From the NCBI RefSeq assembly GCF_014621695.1, contig NZ_CP061281.1, positions 1,984,001 to 2,048,000 of the forward strand: DNA of 64,000 nucleotides, in the 5' to 3' direction. The first letter of the stretch is position 1, and the number at the start of each line of letters is the position of its first letter. Of this stretch, positions 28,132 to 35,914 are shown piece after piece. Below the pieces are notes generated by a model. That model saw only the letters and a list, made by a program, of their open reading frames with translations. It was not told the DNA's origin and did no database searches. This stretch comes from Streptomyces xanthii (GTDB lineage: Bacteria > Actinomycetota > Actinomycetes > Streptomycetales > Streptomycetaceae). The position numbers and the translations under genes were made by a program.

Positions 28132-28878
28132 TCACACCGTCGCGGCTGGATGGTCGTACTGCCCGAGCTTGTCGAAGGTGACGAACAGCCCGTAGATCGC
28201 CGCACCGATGCCTTCCACGATGCCGACACCGCCGTTCAGCATCATTTGAACGGCCGCGATGCGCTTGGTGGCGAGGCCCCACTTGCTGAGCATGTCGGTG
28301 ATCTCCAGGGCCGCCAGGCCGTAGCCCAGGAGCGCGCCGGCGCCCGACCACGACAGTGCGGTCCCGGCGGCCATTTCCACCGCCGCGATCAGCAGGCCGT
28401 CGATGATGCCCCCGAGGTACCCCTTGACGGCCTCGAAGGCGGAGTACGCGGCGTGGGTGAGGCGGTCGTACTCGGCGTGGAGCTTCCCGAACTCTTCCTT
28501 CAGTTCGTCGAGCCTGCCGGCCAGCTTGGAGAAGTAGAGGCAGGCGCCGTCCGCGGCCCTTCCGTCCCAGGTCCGGTCGAGTGTCGCGTTCCCCGCCGTG
28601 ATGTTCTGCGACAACGCGCCGGACGCCTGGCCCAACTGGTCCCATACGTCGGCGCACTTGGCGAACCCTTCCCAGTCTCCGGCGATGCTCTCCAGCACCT
28701 CGTCCAGGGGGTTGAAGCCGAACACCGCGTTGTACGCCTCGGTGACCCAGTAGGTCGGGCTGACCAGGTCACCGCAATCGTTGAAGAGGTCCAGACCCCA
28801 CCCTTGCGAGAACTCCTCTGGTTCCGCCGGAGGCCTGAGCGAAGCCGTCGGCTCAGTGACGTCCGAGAATGCAGCCAT
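28132..28878 (-). CDS. Cassette 1 gene B: WXG-like protein with hydrophobic C-terminal half
   Basis: 248 aa. Conserved head FSQGWGLDLFNDCGDLVSPT and YWVTEAYNAVFG. A WDG turn lies in LDRTWDGRAADG. The second half (about 150-240) has several hydrophobic Gly-rich helices (YLGGIIDGLLIAAVEMAAG, GALLGYGLAALEITDML). Close paralogue at 30146-30892. It looks like the N-terminal domain of large T7SS effectors without a separate toxin domain; the hydrophobic part could insert into membranes (inference). Tightly linked to genes A and C. Confidence 0.7.
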   Translation of the reverse strand: MAAFSDVTEPTASLRPPAEPEEFSQGWGLDLFNDCGDLVSPTYWVTEAYNAVFGFNPLDEVLESIAGDWEGFAKCADVWDQLGQASGALSQNITAGNATLDRTWDGRAADGACLYFSKLAGRLDELKEEFGKLHAEYDRLTHAAYSAFEAVKGYLGGIIDGLLIAAVEMAAGTALSWSGAGALLGYGLAALEITDMLSKWGLATKRIAAVQMMLNGGVGIVEGIGAAIYGLFVTFDKLGQYDHPAATV

Positions 28879-28888
28879 CTTCGCGCCC

Positions 28889-29212
28889 TCAGCTCACCGG
28901 TCGTTTGACCCGCGGATACGTCGCATCGAGGTTCGCCGCCACCCGCCTGTCGGTCTTCTCGTAATAGACGGCGCTGCGCCGCAGTTCGGCCGCGGCTCCC
29001 TTGAGGATCAGGACGAGCTGGTCCATGGCCGATGTGACGTCGGTGACCGCCTTGGCATGTGCCCGGGTGACGTGGTTCAGGATCCCCACGTCAGATGTCC
29101 CGACGCGGGTGAATCGCTCGCAGTGGCGCTTGAACTCCACGGCGTCGTCATGGGCTCGCCCCACCTGCCTGGCGTACCCCTCAAGTTCCGAGGGCGTCAC
29201 TCGCAGTGTCAT
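28889..29212 (-). CDS. Cassette 1 gene C: ESX/EspC-like small substrate
   Basis: 107 aa from the ATG at 29212. Starts MTLRVTPSELEGYARQVGR, then a helical body. Near the C-terminus it carries YYEKTD, which contains YEKTD and matches the YxxxD type VII export signal. Paralogue at 30946-31266 with YIKTD. First gene of the leftward trio; probably exported with, or targeting, the gene B product. Confidence 0.72.
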   Translation of the reverse strand: MTLRVTPSELEGYARQVGRAHDDAVEFKRHCERFTRVGTSDVGILNHVTRAHAKAVTDVTSAMDQLVLILKGAAAELRRSAVYYEKTDRRVAANLDATYPRVKRPVS

Positions 29213-29375
29213 TGCTCCGGCCTCTCCTGCGTCGATGTGTACACAGGTAACGGCAGGCCAACTCGCAGGACACGCATGACAGTTCAGCCATTCATGCGGA
29301 GTTGCGGGCTCGTTGTTGACCATGCCGGGAGCGCGGAGGCGGGGCATGGCCACACCGGGCGGTAACGTTCCGTGA

Positions 29376-29732
29376 ATGAAGCATTACGGAGACCGAGAGC
29401 CTCAGGACAGCGGCGTTCGGCTGGGAGATCGCAGCGAGGAGCTGGCCGCGCTCAACGACCGCAGCCGCGGGCTCACCACCACCCTCGTCTGGCTGCTCGC
29501 CTTCATGATCGGTGCGAGCTGTCTGGCGCTCCTCGGGGTGACGATGGTTGGCACCGCAGCTCGGGTCACACCGTGGCAGGTTGGCGCCTCCGTCCTCGGG
29601 CTCGTCGCGGACGGGGGCGTCGTGATCCTGCTCGTACGGTCCCGGCGGCGTGAGAGCTGGCTGCTGCTGCTCGGGGCGGGCGGGCTCGGCCTGGCGTGTT
29701 CGGCCGTGATGGCGTTCGCCGGGACCCTTTAG
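29376..29732 (+). CDS. Cassette 1 gene D: divergent small polytopic membrane protein
   Basis: 118 aa. Polar head of about 32 residues ending ELAALNDRSR, then three to four hydrophobic segments (LVWLLAFMIGASCLALLG, VGASVLGLVADGGVVILLV, WLLLLGAGGLGLACSAVMAF). No clear Shine-Dalgarno; possibly leaderless. It diverges from genes C-B-A. The copy at 31515-31895 has the same layout with lower identity. A role as immunity or receptor protein for the cassette is a hypothesis only. Confidence 0.65.
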   Translation: MKHYGDREPQDSGVRLGDRSEELAALNDRSRGLTTTLVWLLAFMIGASCLALLGVTMVGTAARVTPWQVGASVLGLVADGGVVILLVRSRRRESWLLLLGAGGLGLACSAVMAFAGTL

Positions 29733-29757
29733 CTCCGCGCCACCGCCATGGGCGGGC

Positions 29758-30120
29758 TCAGCGCCTGCGGTCCCGGCGTTCCTGTTCGATCTCCGCCCTC
29801 TGCTCCGCCAGATACGCCCGCGCCGCCGCCTCCTGTTCGCGGCGTTCCTGGGGGGAGAGGCGTTCGTAGGCGCGGAAGCCCTGGGCCGTGCGGTCGCCGA
29901 GGGCCTCGGAGTAGGCGGGGACGCGGGCCGCTTCGCGGAGGCCGATGCGGCCGCTGAGCACCTCGCGGGCCATGTCGCGCAGGGGGTCGCCGGGGGCCAG
30001 GCCCTCGGCGAGCCTCTGGAGGGATTTGCGCAGCGAGCGGGCCCGGGCCTGGTCGCCGCGGGTGATGTCCATCAGGTCCGCGTCGCCGATCCGGCGCTCC
30101 TCGCGGTCGTCTGCGGGCAC
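29758..30120 (-). CDS. Cassette 2 gene A: small charged helical protein
   Basis: 120 aa from the GTG at 30120, with AAGGAG 9 nt upstream. Shares DLMDI-RGDQARARSLRKSLQRL, DMAREVLSGRIGLREAARVP and LSPQERREQEAAARAYLAEQ with cassette 1. Starts 26 bp after gene B of the second copy. Ends 26 bp from the convergent gene D of copy 1. Family not recognised. Confidence 0.65.
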   Translation of the reverse strand: MPADDREERRIGDADLMDITRGDQARARSLRKSLQRLAEGLAPGDPLRDMAREVLSGRIGLREAARVPAYSEALGDRTAQGFRAYERLSPQERREQEAAARAYLAEQRAEIEQERRDRRR

Positions 30121-30145
30121 GGGTGCAACTCCTTGCGGATGAGCG

Positions 30146-30892
30146 TCAGATCGAGGGTTCCGGGTGGTCGTACGCGCCGACCTCCGGGAAGGTGGACAGG
30201 GAGCCGTAGAGGGTGGCGGCGATCGTCTCGATGACGCCGACGGCTCCGTTGACGATGGCCTGGGCGTTGCCGAAGGCCTCCGTGGCCTTGGCCCACAGGC
30301 GCAGCATGTTGGCGACCTCCAGGGCGGCGAGGCCGTAGCCGACCGCCGCGCCGATGCCCGTCCACGACAGCAGCGTGCCCGCCGAGATCTCGATCGCCGT
30401 GATGAGCAGGCCGTCGATGATGCCGCCCAGGAAGCCCTTGATGGCCTCCGCGGTGGAGTACGCGGCGTGCGACAGGTGGTCGTACTCGGTCTTGAGCTTG
30501 TCGAACTGGTCCTTGACCTCGTCGAGTTTGCCCGCGAGTTCGAAGAAGTACTTGTAGGCGGCGTCGCCGGCCCGGCCGTCCCAGGTGATGTCGAGCGTCT
30601 TGTTGCCCGCCTCGACGTTGTCGGAGACCGCGGCGACGGCCTTGCCGAACTGGTCCCAGACGTCACCGCACTTGGCGAAGGACTCCCAGTCGCCCGCGAA
30701 CCACTGCACGACCTCGTCGAGGGGGTTGTAGCCGAAGACCGCGTTGTACGCCTCGGTCACCCAGTACGTGGGGCTCATGAGGTCGGCGCAGTCGTTGAAG
30801 GTGTCGAGGATCGGGCCCTGGGAGAACTCCTCCGGCGCCTTCGGTGCGTGCAGCAGTGACGTCGGTTCCTTGACGTCCGTGAAATCAGACAT
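30146..30892 (-). CDS. Cassette 2 gene B: WXG-like protein with hydrophobic C-terminal half
   Basis: 248 aa, identical in length to its cassette 1 paralogue. Shares EFSQGPILDTFNDCADLMSP, YWVTEAYNAVFGYNPLDEV and a WDG turn (LDITWDGRAGDA). The hydrophobic region includes FLGGIIDGLLITAIEISAG and GYGLAALEVANMLRLW. Conservation of the hydrophobic half between copies suggests it is functional rather than incidental. Confidence 0.7.
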   Translation of the reverse strand: MSDFTDVKEPTSLLHAPKAPEEFSQGPILDTFNDCADLMSPTYWVTEAYNAVFGYNPLDEVVQWFAGDWESFAKCGDVWDQFGKAVAAVSDNVEAGNKTLDITWDGRAGDAAYKYFFELAGKLDEVKDQFDKLKTEYDHLSHAAYSTAEAIKGFLGGIIDGLLITAIEISAGTLLSWTGIGAAVGYGLAALEVANMLRLWAKATEAFGNAQAIVNGAVGVIETIAATLYGSLSTFPEVGAYDHPEPSI

Positions 30893-30945
30893 GGGGATTG
30901 CCCCTCGGCTTTCTCTTCGACCTGTACCGACAGCCCGTACGCGGC

Positions 30946-31266
30946 CTACTTGGGGCGCTTCACCAGCGGGTACGTGGCGTCGGCCTTCGCGGCGACCGAC
31001 CGGTCCGTCTTGATGTAGTACGTCGCGGACCTGCCGAGCTCGCCGTCGGCCGCCTTGAGGATGCTCTGCAGCTTGTCGAAGGCCGAGTTCACCTGCTGCA
31101 CCGTGGCCGTGTGCGTCGTCAGGACGAGGTTGATGAGGCCCTCGTTCGAGGCCCCGACGGTGGTGTGACGGCCGCAGTGGTTCTTGAACGCCACCGCGTC
31201 CTCCGCCGCGCGGCCGAGCTGCCGCGCGTAGCCCTCGAGATCCGAAGGCGTGACCTTCAGGTTCAT
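30946..31266 (-). CDS. Cassette 2 gene C: ESX/EspC-like small substrate
   Basis: 106 aa. Begins MNLKVTPSDLEGYARQLGR and carries YIKTD (YxxxD export motif) near the C-terminus, then ATYPLVKRPK. Same order and spacing as cassette 1: gene B starts 53 bp further on. Confidence 0.72.
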   Translation of the reverse strand: MNLKVTPSDLEGYARQLGRAAEDAVAFKNHCGRHTTVGASNEGLINLVLTTHTATVQQVNSAFDKLQSILKAADGELGRSATYYIKTDRSVAAKADATYPLVKRPK

Positions 31267-31514
31267 GTGCACCTCATCCTCGTCCCCCACCGGGGTGCCG
31301 CCATGCGGAGACGCAGGCTACCCCAGCCCCTGATCGATCCCCAGTTTGCGCAAGCGAGCGAGCACACAAGCTTCACAGAGGAGTGCGGAGCGGATTTCAG
31401 CTTGAGTCGTATGGGGTGTTTTCGGCCAGGCTGGGGGGTGGCCGGAGTGGCCGTTCCGTTATGTGATCTTGCGGGTCCGTTCGCACCCCGCAGGGACTGG
31501 GTAGGGTGCGCGTC

Positions 31515-31895
31515 GTGACGAACGACAAGCACGGGAACACGAATTTCAGCCGGGCCGGTACGCGGCTGCCGGGCGACCCGGCGGCGCCCGGGTCGGCGGA
31601 ATCGCTGGCTCAGGTTGACGATCGCAACTGGCGCATCACGTTTCTGCTGACCGCCACGATCGCTGTGCTGGTCGCCGTCCGCGCGCTGATGGTCGTCGGA
31701 CTGACAGTGTCGGGCGTCGGGGCCGGTTACCCGGCGCCGGTCGTCGTGGCGTCGATCGCCGTACTCGTCGTGGTGGCGGTCACCGCCTGGCTGCTCGTAC
31801 GGGCGCGCAGAGCCCGCCGCTGGGCGCCGCTCGCGACCGCGCTGGGCGTCTGCCTGGCCGGGCTGATCGCGATCGCCGTGGCCGGACGCCTCTGA
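31515..31895 (+). CDS. Cassette 2 gene D: divergent small polytopic membrane protein
   Basis: 126 aa from a GTG with AGGG about 9 nt upstream; a GTG three codons earlier is possible. Polar head ending SLAQVDDRNW, then about three hydrophobic segments (ITFLLTATIAVLVAVRALMV, PVVVASIAVLVVVAVTAWLL, ATALGVCLAGLIAIAVAG). It matches the layout and position of gene D of cassette 1, but sequence similarity is low outside the layout. Confidence 0.6.
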   Translation: MTNDKHGNTNFSRAGTRLPGDPAAPGSAESLAQVDDRNWRITFLLTATIAVLVAVRALMVVGLTVSGVGAGYPAPVVVASIAVLVVVAVTAWLLVRARRARRWAPLATALGVCLAGLIAIAVAGRL

Positions 31896-31947
31896 CGCTG
31901 GACCTCCACGGAAGCCGGTGACGGGCACCAGTGACGGACCGGGCGCC

Positions 31948-31967
31948 TTCGCATGAATTCGCATGAA
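31948..31967. repeat. Tandem 10-bp repeat TTCGCATGAA x2
   Basis: Two perfect adjacent copies, 53 bp after the end of cassette 2 gene D and about 180 bp before the gene at 32147. Possibly an operator for that gene. Confidence 0.5.
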
Positions 31968-32146
31968 ATCGGGTGCCCGACCGGAACCGTCACGGATCCT
32001 TCACGAGCTGTCCGCATCCGCAGGACGGGCGAGCTGTGACGATCGCTCGCGGGCCCTGTGCACGCCGGGGCCAGTTGCTAGCTTGACTGCCGAAGCGGAG
32101 CGCCCGAGGGGCGCCGTCAGCGGGAGACGTACGGGGAGGCCGGCTC

Positions 32147-32632
32147 ATGGCATGGGACGAGTGGGAGCAGCTGAAGGCGGACGCGGCCGGGCGGCAGACG
32201 ACGGGGATGCGGTTGAACCGTGCCGACGGGGAGCCGCCGATGCCGTCGCAGACCGGTGATCTCCAGGTCAAGAACGGGGACCTGGCGAAGATCGGGTCGC
32301 ACGCGCACACCCTCTACAACCAGCTGTGGGACAAGGCCCGCGTCGCCGTGCCGACCAGCGACACGGCGGCCGGTGACCTGAGCGGGCAGGGGTTCGCGCT
32401 CGGCGGCGGGCTCAAGCACGTCTCCGACCGCTGGGACGAGCAGCTGAAGTCGCTGATGGACGCGTGCGCGCAGATCTCGAACCACATGCAGACCACGAAG
32501 AAGGTCCACGCGGGCGACGACCACTACATCTGGCGGCAGATGAGCAGCATCGCCTCCCTGGACGCCGGGTTCGACGAGCGGGTCGGCGAGCCGGGCGAGA
32601 AGAACCCGGTCTACGACACGAAGAAGAAGTGA
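32147..32632 (+). CDS. Helical T7SS-associated protein
   Basis: 161 aa, ATG with GGGGAGG 7 nt upstream. Contains KNGDLAKIGSHAHTLYNQLW and a long amphipathic region (VSDRWDEQLKSLMDACAQIS), the pattern of WXG100-like antiparallel helices. No signal peptide. It directly precedes the large effector-like gene at 32790, so it may be its partner or adaptor (inference). Confidence 0.65.
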   Translation: MAWDEWEQLKADAAGRQTTGMRLNRADGEPPMPSQTGDLQVKNGDLAKIGSHAHTLYNQLWDKARVAVPTSDTAAGDLSGQGFALGGGLKHVSDRWDEQLKSLMDACAQISNHMQTTKKVHAGDDHYIWRQMSSIASLDAGFDERVGEPGEKNPVYDTKKK

Positions 32633-32789
32633 CGGCCGCGTCGGCAGAACCGGGTGGGGCCGTCGTGTCGTCCGATGGTCCGAGGTCCTCGTGAACGAGG
32701 GCCGGCGGCGGGGCCGCGGGGCGGCGGCGCCCTCCCCTCGTCATCAGCGCTACGGGACGTAACAGAAGTAGAGGAAGAGACGGTCGGTC

Positions 32790-35072
32790 ATGGATCTCGA
32801 CGCACTGCGCTTCGCCAACTTCACGTCGCTCGACGAAGCGGTGGCCGACTGGAAGCTGCTCGTGCAGCATCTCGTGGACCTCAAGAAGGACGCGGAGGAC
32901 GGGCTGCACAAGGCGGCGAACCAGGCCAACTGGGCCGGGGTGAACGCCCAGGTGTCCAAGGAGTTCATCGGCAAGACGGCCGGTGAGTTCGCGGACGCGC
33001 ACACGCAGGCGACGACCGTCCACAACATCCTGAGCGACACCCGTGACGAGCTCAAGCAGCACAAGAAGGACCTCGAGGCCGCGATCGACCGCGGACTGAA
33101 GAAGAACCTGACCGTCATGGACACGGGTGGCGGCGGATTCACCGTCACCATGAACATCCATCCGGACCGCGCCGCGAAGGGGACCACGGTCCCCGAGCAC
33201 AGCGAGAGCGACGTCACCGCTCTGCGTGACGAGGTGCAGGGCATCCTGCAGAAGGCCACCGACAGCGACGCCTCGGCGGCCAAGGTGCTGAAGGCCGTCG
33301 CGGACACCGCGCGGATGGGCTTCAGCGACGCCTCGTACAAGGACCGTGACGAGGCCGCGGACGCGATCGAGACCGCCGAGGACCTGGCCGCGATCGCGGG
33401 GAAGAAGCCCGAGGACCTCACGCCCGCGGACTTCGACAAGATCAACGCGGGTCTGTCGAAGTACAAGGACGACCCACTGTTCGCCGAGCGGTTCGCGACG
33501 CAGCTCGGCCCGAAGAAGACGCTGGAGTTCTGGGAGGGCATCAGCGACCCGCAGGTGAACATGGAGGTCGGCAGCGAGCGCCTGGACCAGCTCGGTGACC
33601 TCCAGCGGAACCTGAGCATGACGCTCGCCACCGCGACGCGGAGCGACACGGCGGCCATGGCCGGCTGGAAGAGCGACATGATCAGGCTGGGCGACCAGAC
33701 GATCGGCCCCAACGGACTCGGCCCCGACGGTTTCCAGGTCATGAGCAACCTGATGCGGGCGGGCGACTACGACGACGACTTCCTCAAGAGCTACGGCACC
33801 AAGCTCATGGAGACCGAGCGCAAGCTCACAGGCGACGGCGAGCACGACAACCTGAAGTGGCGCCCGGGCTTCAGCACGCCCTGGCTCAACCGCATGGGCG
33901 AGGACAGCGGCGCCGATCCGCTCACCGGCTTCCTCAAGGGACTGTCCAACTCCCCCGACGCGGCCACGGACTTCTTCAACGAGGAGTACCTGCCGAAGGA
34001 CGGCGACGACCGCAAGGAGCCCGTCGACAACTTCAAGTACCTCTTCGAGGACCGCAAGTGGCCCGAGGAGCAGAACCTGGACGGCGACGACCTGCACACG
34101 GGCCAGAACAACCTGGCGCTGGCGCTGGAGGCGGCGACGACCGGGCACCCGGCGGGCGAGCTGCCCACGGCGGACACCCCGGCGCACACGGCCGACCAGG
34201 CCAGGCTCATGCGCGAGCTGGTCGACTCGGTCTCCGAGGATCCGGACCGGCTCAAGGACAACGGCTACATGTCCGACAGCTTCGGCCAGATCGGCGCCGA
34301 GTACCTGCCGGACATCCACCGCGCGATGGCCGACGGCCCCGCCGTCGCGGGCGACGACTCCGGCTGGGACAAGCTGTACCCGCTGGCGGGCGAGGACGCG
34401 AAGCTCGACCACAACGCCGTGGCCCGCTTCCTGGTGACGACCAGTCAGAACCCGGAGGGGTACGCGGCGTTGAACGTCGGCGAGAAGGCGTACACGGCCA
34501 GCCTCATGGACTACCACCTCAACCCGGACCTGCCCGAGGACCAGCGCTACCCGCACGACGCCAAGGACACGATCACCAGCCTGTCGCGCAAGTCCGGTGA
34601 GTTCAACGGGCTTCTCGCGCAGGGGCGTCAGGAGGCCGTGCTCGGCCCGGCCGGCGAGAAGGACGGCGACTTCGACCACGCGGTCAGCCAGAAGAAGAAC
34701 GTCATCTCGGGCATCGTGGGCACCGGCGTCGGCATCGGGACGAGCTTCATCGCCTCGCCGGTCGTCGGCGCGGCCGCCGGAGGCGCGGCGGGCACCGTCA
34801 CCTCGGTCGTCATGGAGGCCTTCTTCAAGGACGACGAGGGGCACTACCGCTCCGAGGCCGGACACGACGTCGCCACGCGGTGGGAGACCATCAAGGACTC
34901 GGCCACGAACGCGAACTACGCGGCGGCGAACGAGGCGGCCAAGGCGCACCACGCGAACTACACCGACCAGATCGACACGTGGGTGAGCGAGGGCACCGCG
35001 ACCGGCTTCAACGACGCGAACACCGACATCCACGCCATGGCCAAGGACCTCGACACCGAGATCCCCAGCTGA
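32790..35072 (+). CDS. Large effector-like protein with WXG100-like head
   Basis: 760 aa. Residues 1-110 look like an extended WXG100 domain: MDLDALRFANFTSLDEAVAD, then NWAGVNAQVSKEF (WAG turn). A long charged middle (about 150-620) has no motif I recognise. A Gly/Ala-rich hydrophobic segment (about 637-680, SGIVGTGVGIGTSFIASP, GAAAGGAAGTVTSV) precedes a polar tail. Streptomycetes carry many such WXG-headed proteins beside ESX loci. Probably exported; activity unknown. Follows its likely partner gene by 157 bp. Confidence 0.75.
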   Translation: MDLDALRFANFTSLDEAVADWKLLVQHLVDLKKDAEDGLHKAANQANWAGVNAQVSKEFIGKTAGEFADAHTQATTVHNILSDTRDELKQHKKDLEAAIDRGLKKNLTVMDTGGGGFTVTMNIHPDRAAKGTTVPEHSESDVTALRDEVQGILQKATDSDASAAKVLKAVADTARMGFSDASYKDRDEAADAIETAEDLAAIAGKKPEDLTPADFDKINAGLSKYKDDPLFAERFATQLGPKKTLEFWEGISDPQVNMEVGSERLDQLGDLQRNLSMTLATATRSDTAAMAGWKSDMIRLGDQTIGPNGLGPDGFQVMSNLMRAGDYDDDFLKSYGTKLMETERKLTGDGEHDNLKWRPGFSTPWLNRMGEDSGADPLTGFLKGLSNSPDAATDFFNEEYLPKDGDDRKEPVDNFKYLFEDRKWPEEQNLDGDDLHTGQNNLALALEAATTGHPAGELPTADTPAHTADQARLMRELVDSVSEDPDRLKDNGYMSDSFGQIGAEYLPDIHRAMADGPAVAGDDSGWDKLYPLAGEDAKLDHNAVARFLVTTSQNPEGYAALNVGEKAYTASLMDYHLNPDLPEDQRYPHDAKDTITSLSRKSGEFNGLLAQGRQEAVLGPAGEKDGDFDHAVSQKKNVISGIVGTGVGIGTSFIASPVVGAAAGGAAGTVTSVVMEAFFKDDEGHYRSEAGHDVATRWETIKDSATNANYAAANEAAKAHHANYTDQIDTWVSEGTATGFNDANTDIHAMAKDLDTEIPS

Positions 35073-35089
35073 CCCCAGTCGTCTCCCGG

Positions 35090-35656
35090 ATGATGGACAG
35101 ACACATGCACACCTTTCCGTTCGGTGGCCTCCGCGCGGCCGCACTCGTCGTCGGAGCGGCGCTGCTCGGTGCCTCGGCCGTCAGATGCTCGTCGTCCGAG
35201 CCCGAGCCCGAGCGCGTGTACGCGGTGCCGGCGGACCTGTGCGGGACACCGGTCTCCGGCAGCGCGCTGACACCTCTGCTGCCTGCCGGCGAGAAGGCCG
35301 CGCAGGAGCCGTCGGAGGCGGTCGGCGTAAAGCGGTGCCGGCTGACGGTCGACGGCGAGGTGGCGCTGTCCACGTCCGTGGAGAAGCGCGCGGCCGACGT
35401 GTCGGCCCAGGACGTGGCCCAGTCCGCGCAGGGCGTCGACCCCACGGACGCGGCCGCGGACGGCGGCCGCTACGTGTACGGGAAGACGGGTGCGGTCGGC
35501 CGCGTGGAGTGTCCGGCGTCCTCGTCCGGGGAGGCGGACCGGGCGATCTGGGTGACGGCGCGCGTCGCCCAGGAGGCCGGCCCCGAGGACCTGCTCGCCT
35601 TCGTCAAGGCCTACGCCGCGTCGGTGGCCCGCACCGACGCCTGCGCGAAGCTGTAG
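35090..35656 (+). CDS. Exported protein, possible lipoprotein
   Basis: 188 aa; alternative ATGs at 35093 and 35105. N-terminal signal sequence (LRAAALVVGAALLGASAVRC). The cysteine after SAVR is a poor lipobox (Arg before Cys), so it may instead be cleaved by signal peptidase I. The rest is a small soluble domain with several cysteines and no recognised motif. Starts 17 bp after the effector-like gene and is probably co-transcribed. Confidence 0.65.
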   Translation: MMDRHMHTFPFGGLRAAALVVGAALLGASAVRCSSSEPEPERVYAVPADLCGTPVSGSALTPLLPAGEKAAQEPSEAVGVKRCRLTVDGEVALSTSVEKRAADVSAQDVAQSAQGVDPTDAAADGGRYVYGKTGAVGRVECPASSSGEADRAIWVTARVAQEAGPEDLLAFVKAYAASVARTDACAKL

Positions 35657-35665
35657 GCCGGGGTC

Positions 35666-35695
35666 CGCCCCCGGAAGACTCCTGGTCCGGGGGCG
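35666..35695. terminator. Bidirectional terminator
   Basis: CGCCCCCGGA (35666-35675) and TCCGGGGGCG (35686-35695) form a perfect 10-bp stem with a 10-nt loop between the convergent genes ending at 35656 and 35696. Confidence 0.85.
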
Positions 35696-35914
35696 TCAGT
35701 GCGCCGCGAGCCTCAGCATGTCGATGCCCTGCCAGATGCCCAGCCCCGCCATCACCAGCAGGCAGACGCGGCCCACCACGACGCTCGACGTCGTGAGTTC
35801 CTCGCCCGACGGGTAGGTGCGGCTGCGCAGCGCGCGCCACCGGTCGGCCGGCACACAGGCCATCAGGATCAGCAGCGCGGCCAGGACGAACAGGGTGACC
35901 GCCATGCCGGTCAC
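35696..35914 (-). CDS. Small two-helix membrane protein coupled to mycP
   Basis: 72 aa from a GTG that overlaps the mycosin stop (GTGA). Two hydrophobic segments (MAVTLFVLAALLILMACVP and SVVVGRVCLLVMAGLGIW) flank a short basic loop. The tight overlap suggests a small accessory of the secretion complex; family not recognised. Confidence 0.65.
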   Translation of the reverse strand: MTGMAVTLFVLAALLILMACVPADRWRALRSRTYPSGEELTTSSVVVGRVCLLVMAGLGIWQGIDMLRLAAH

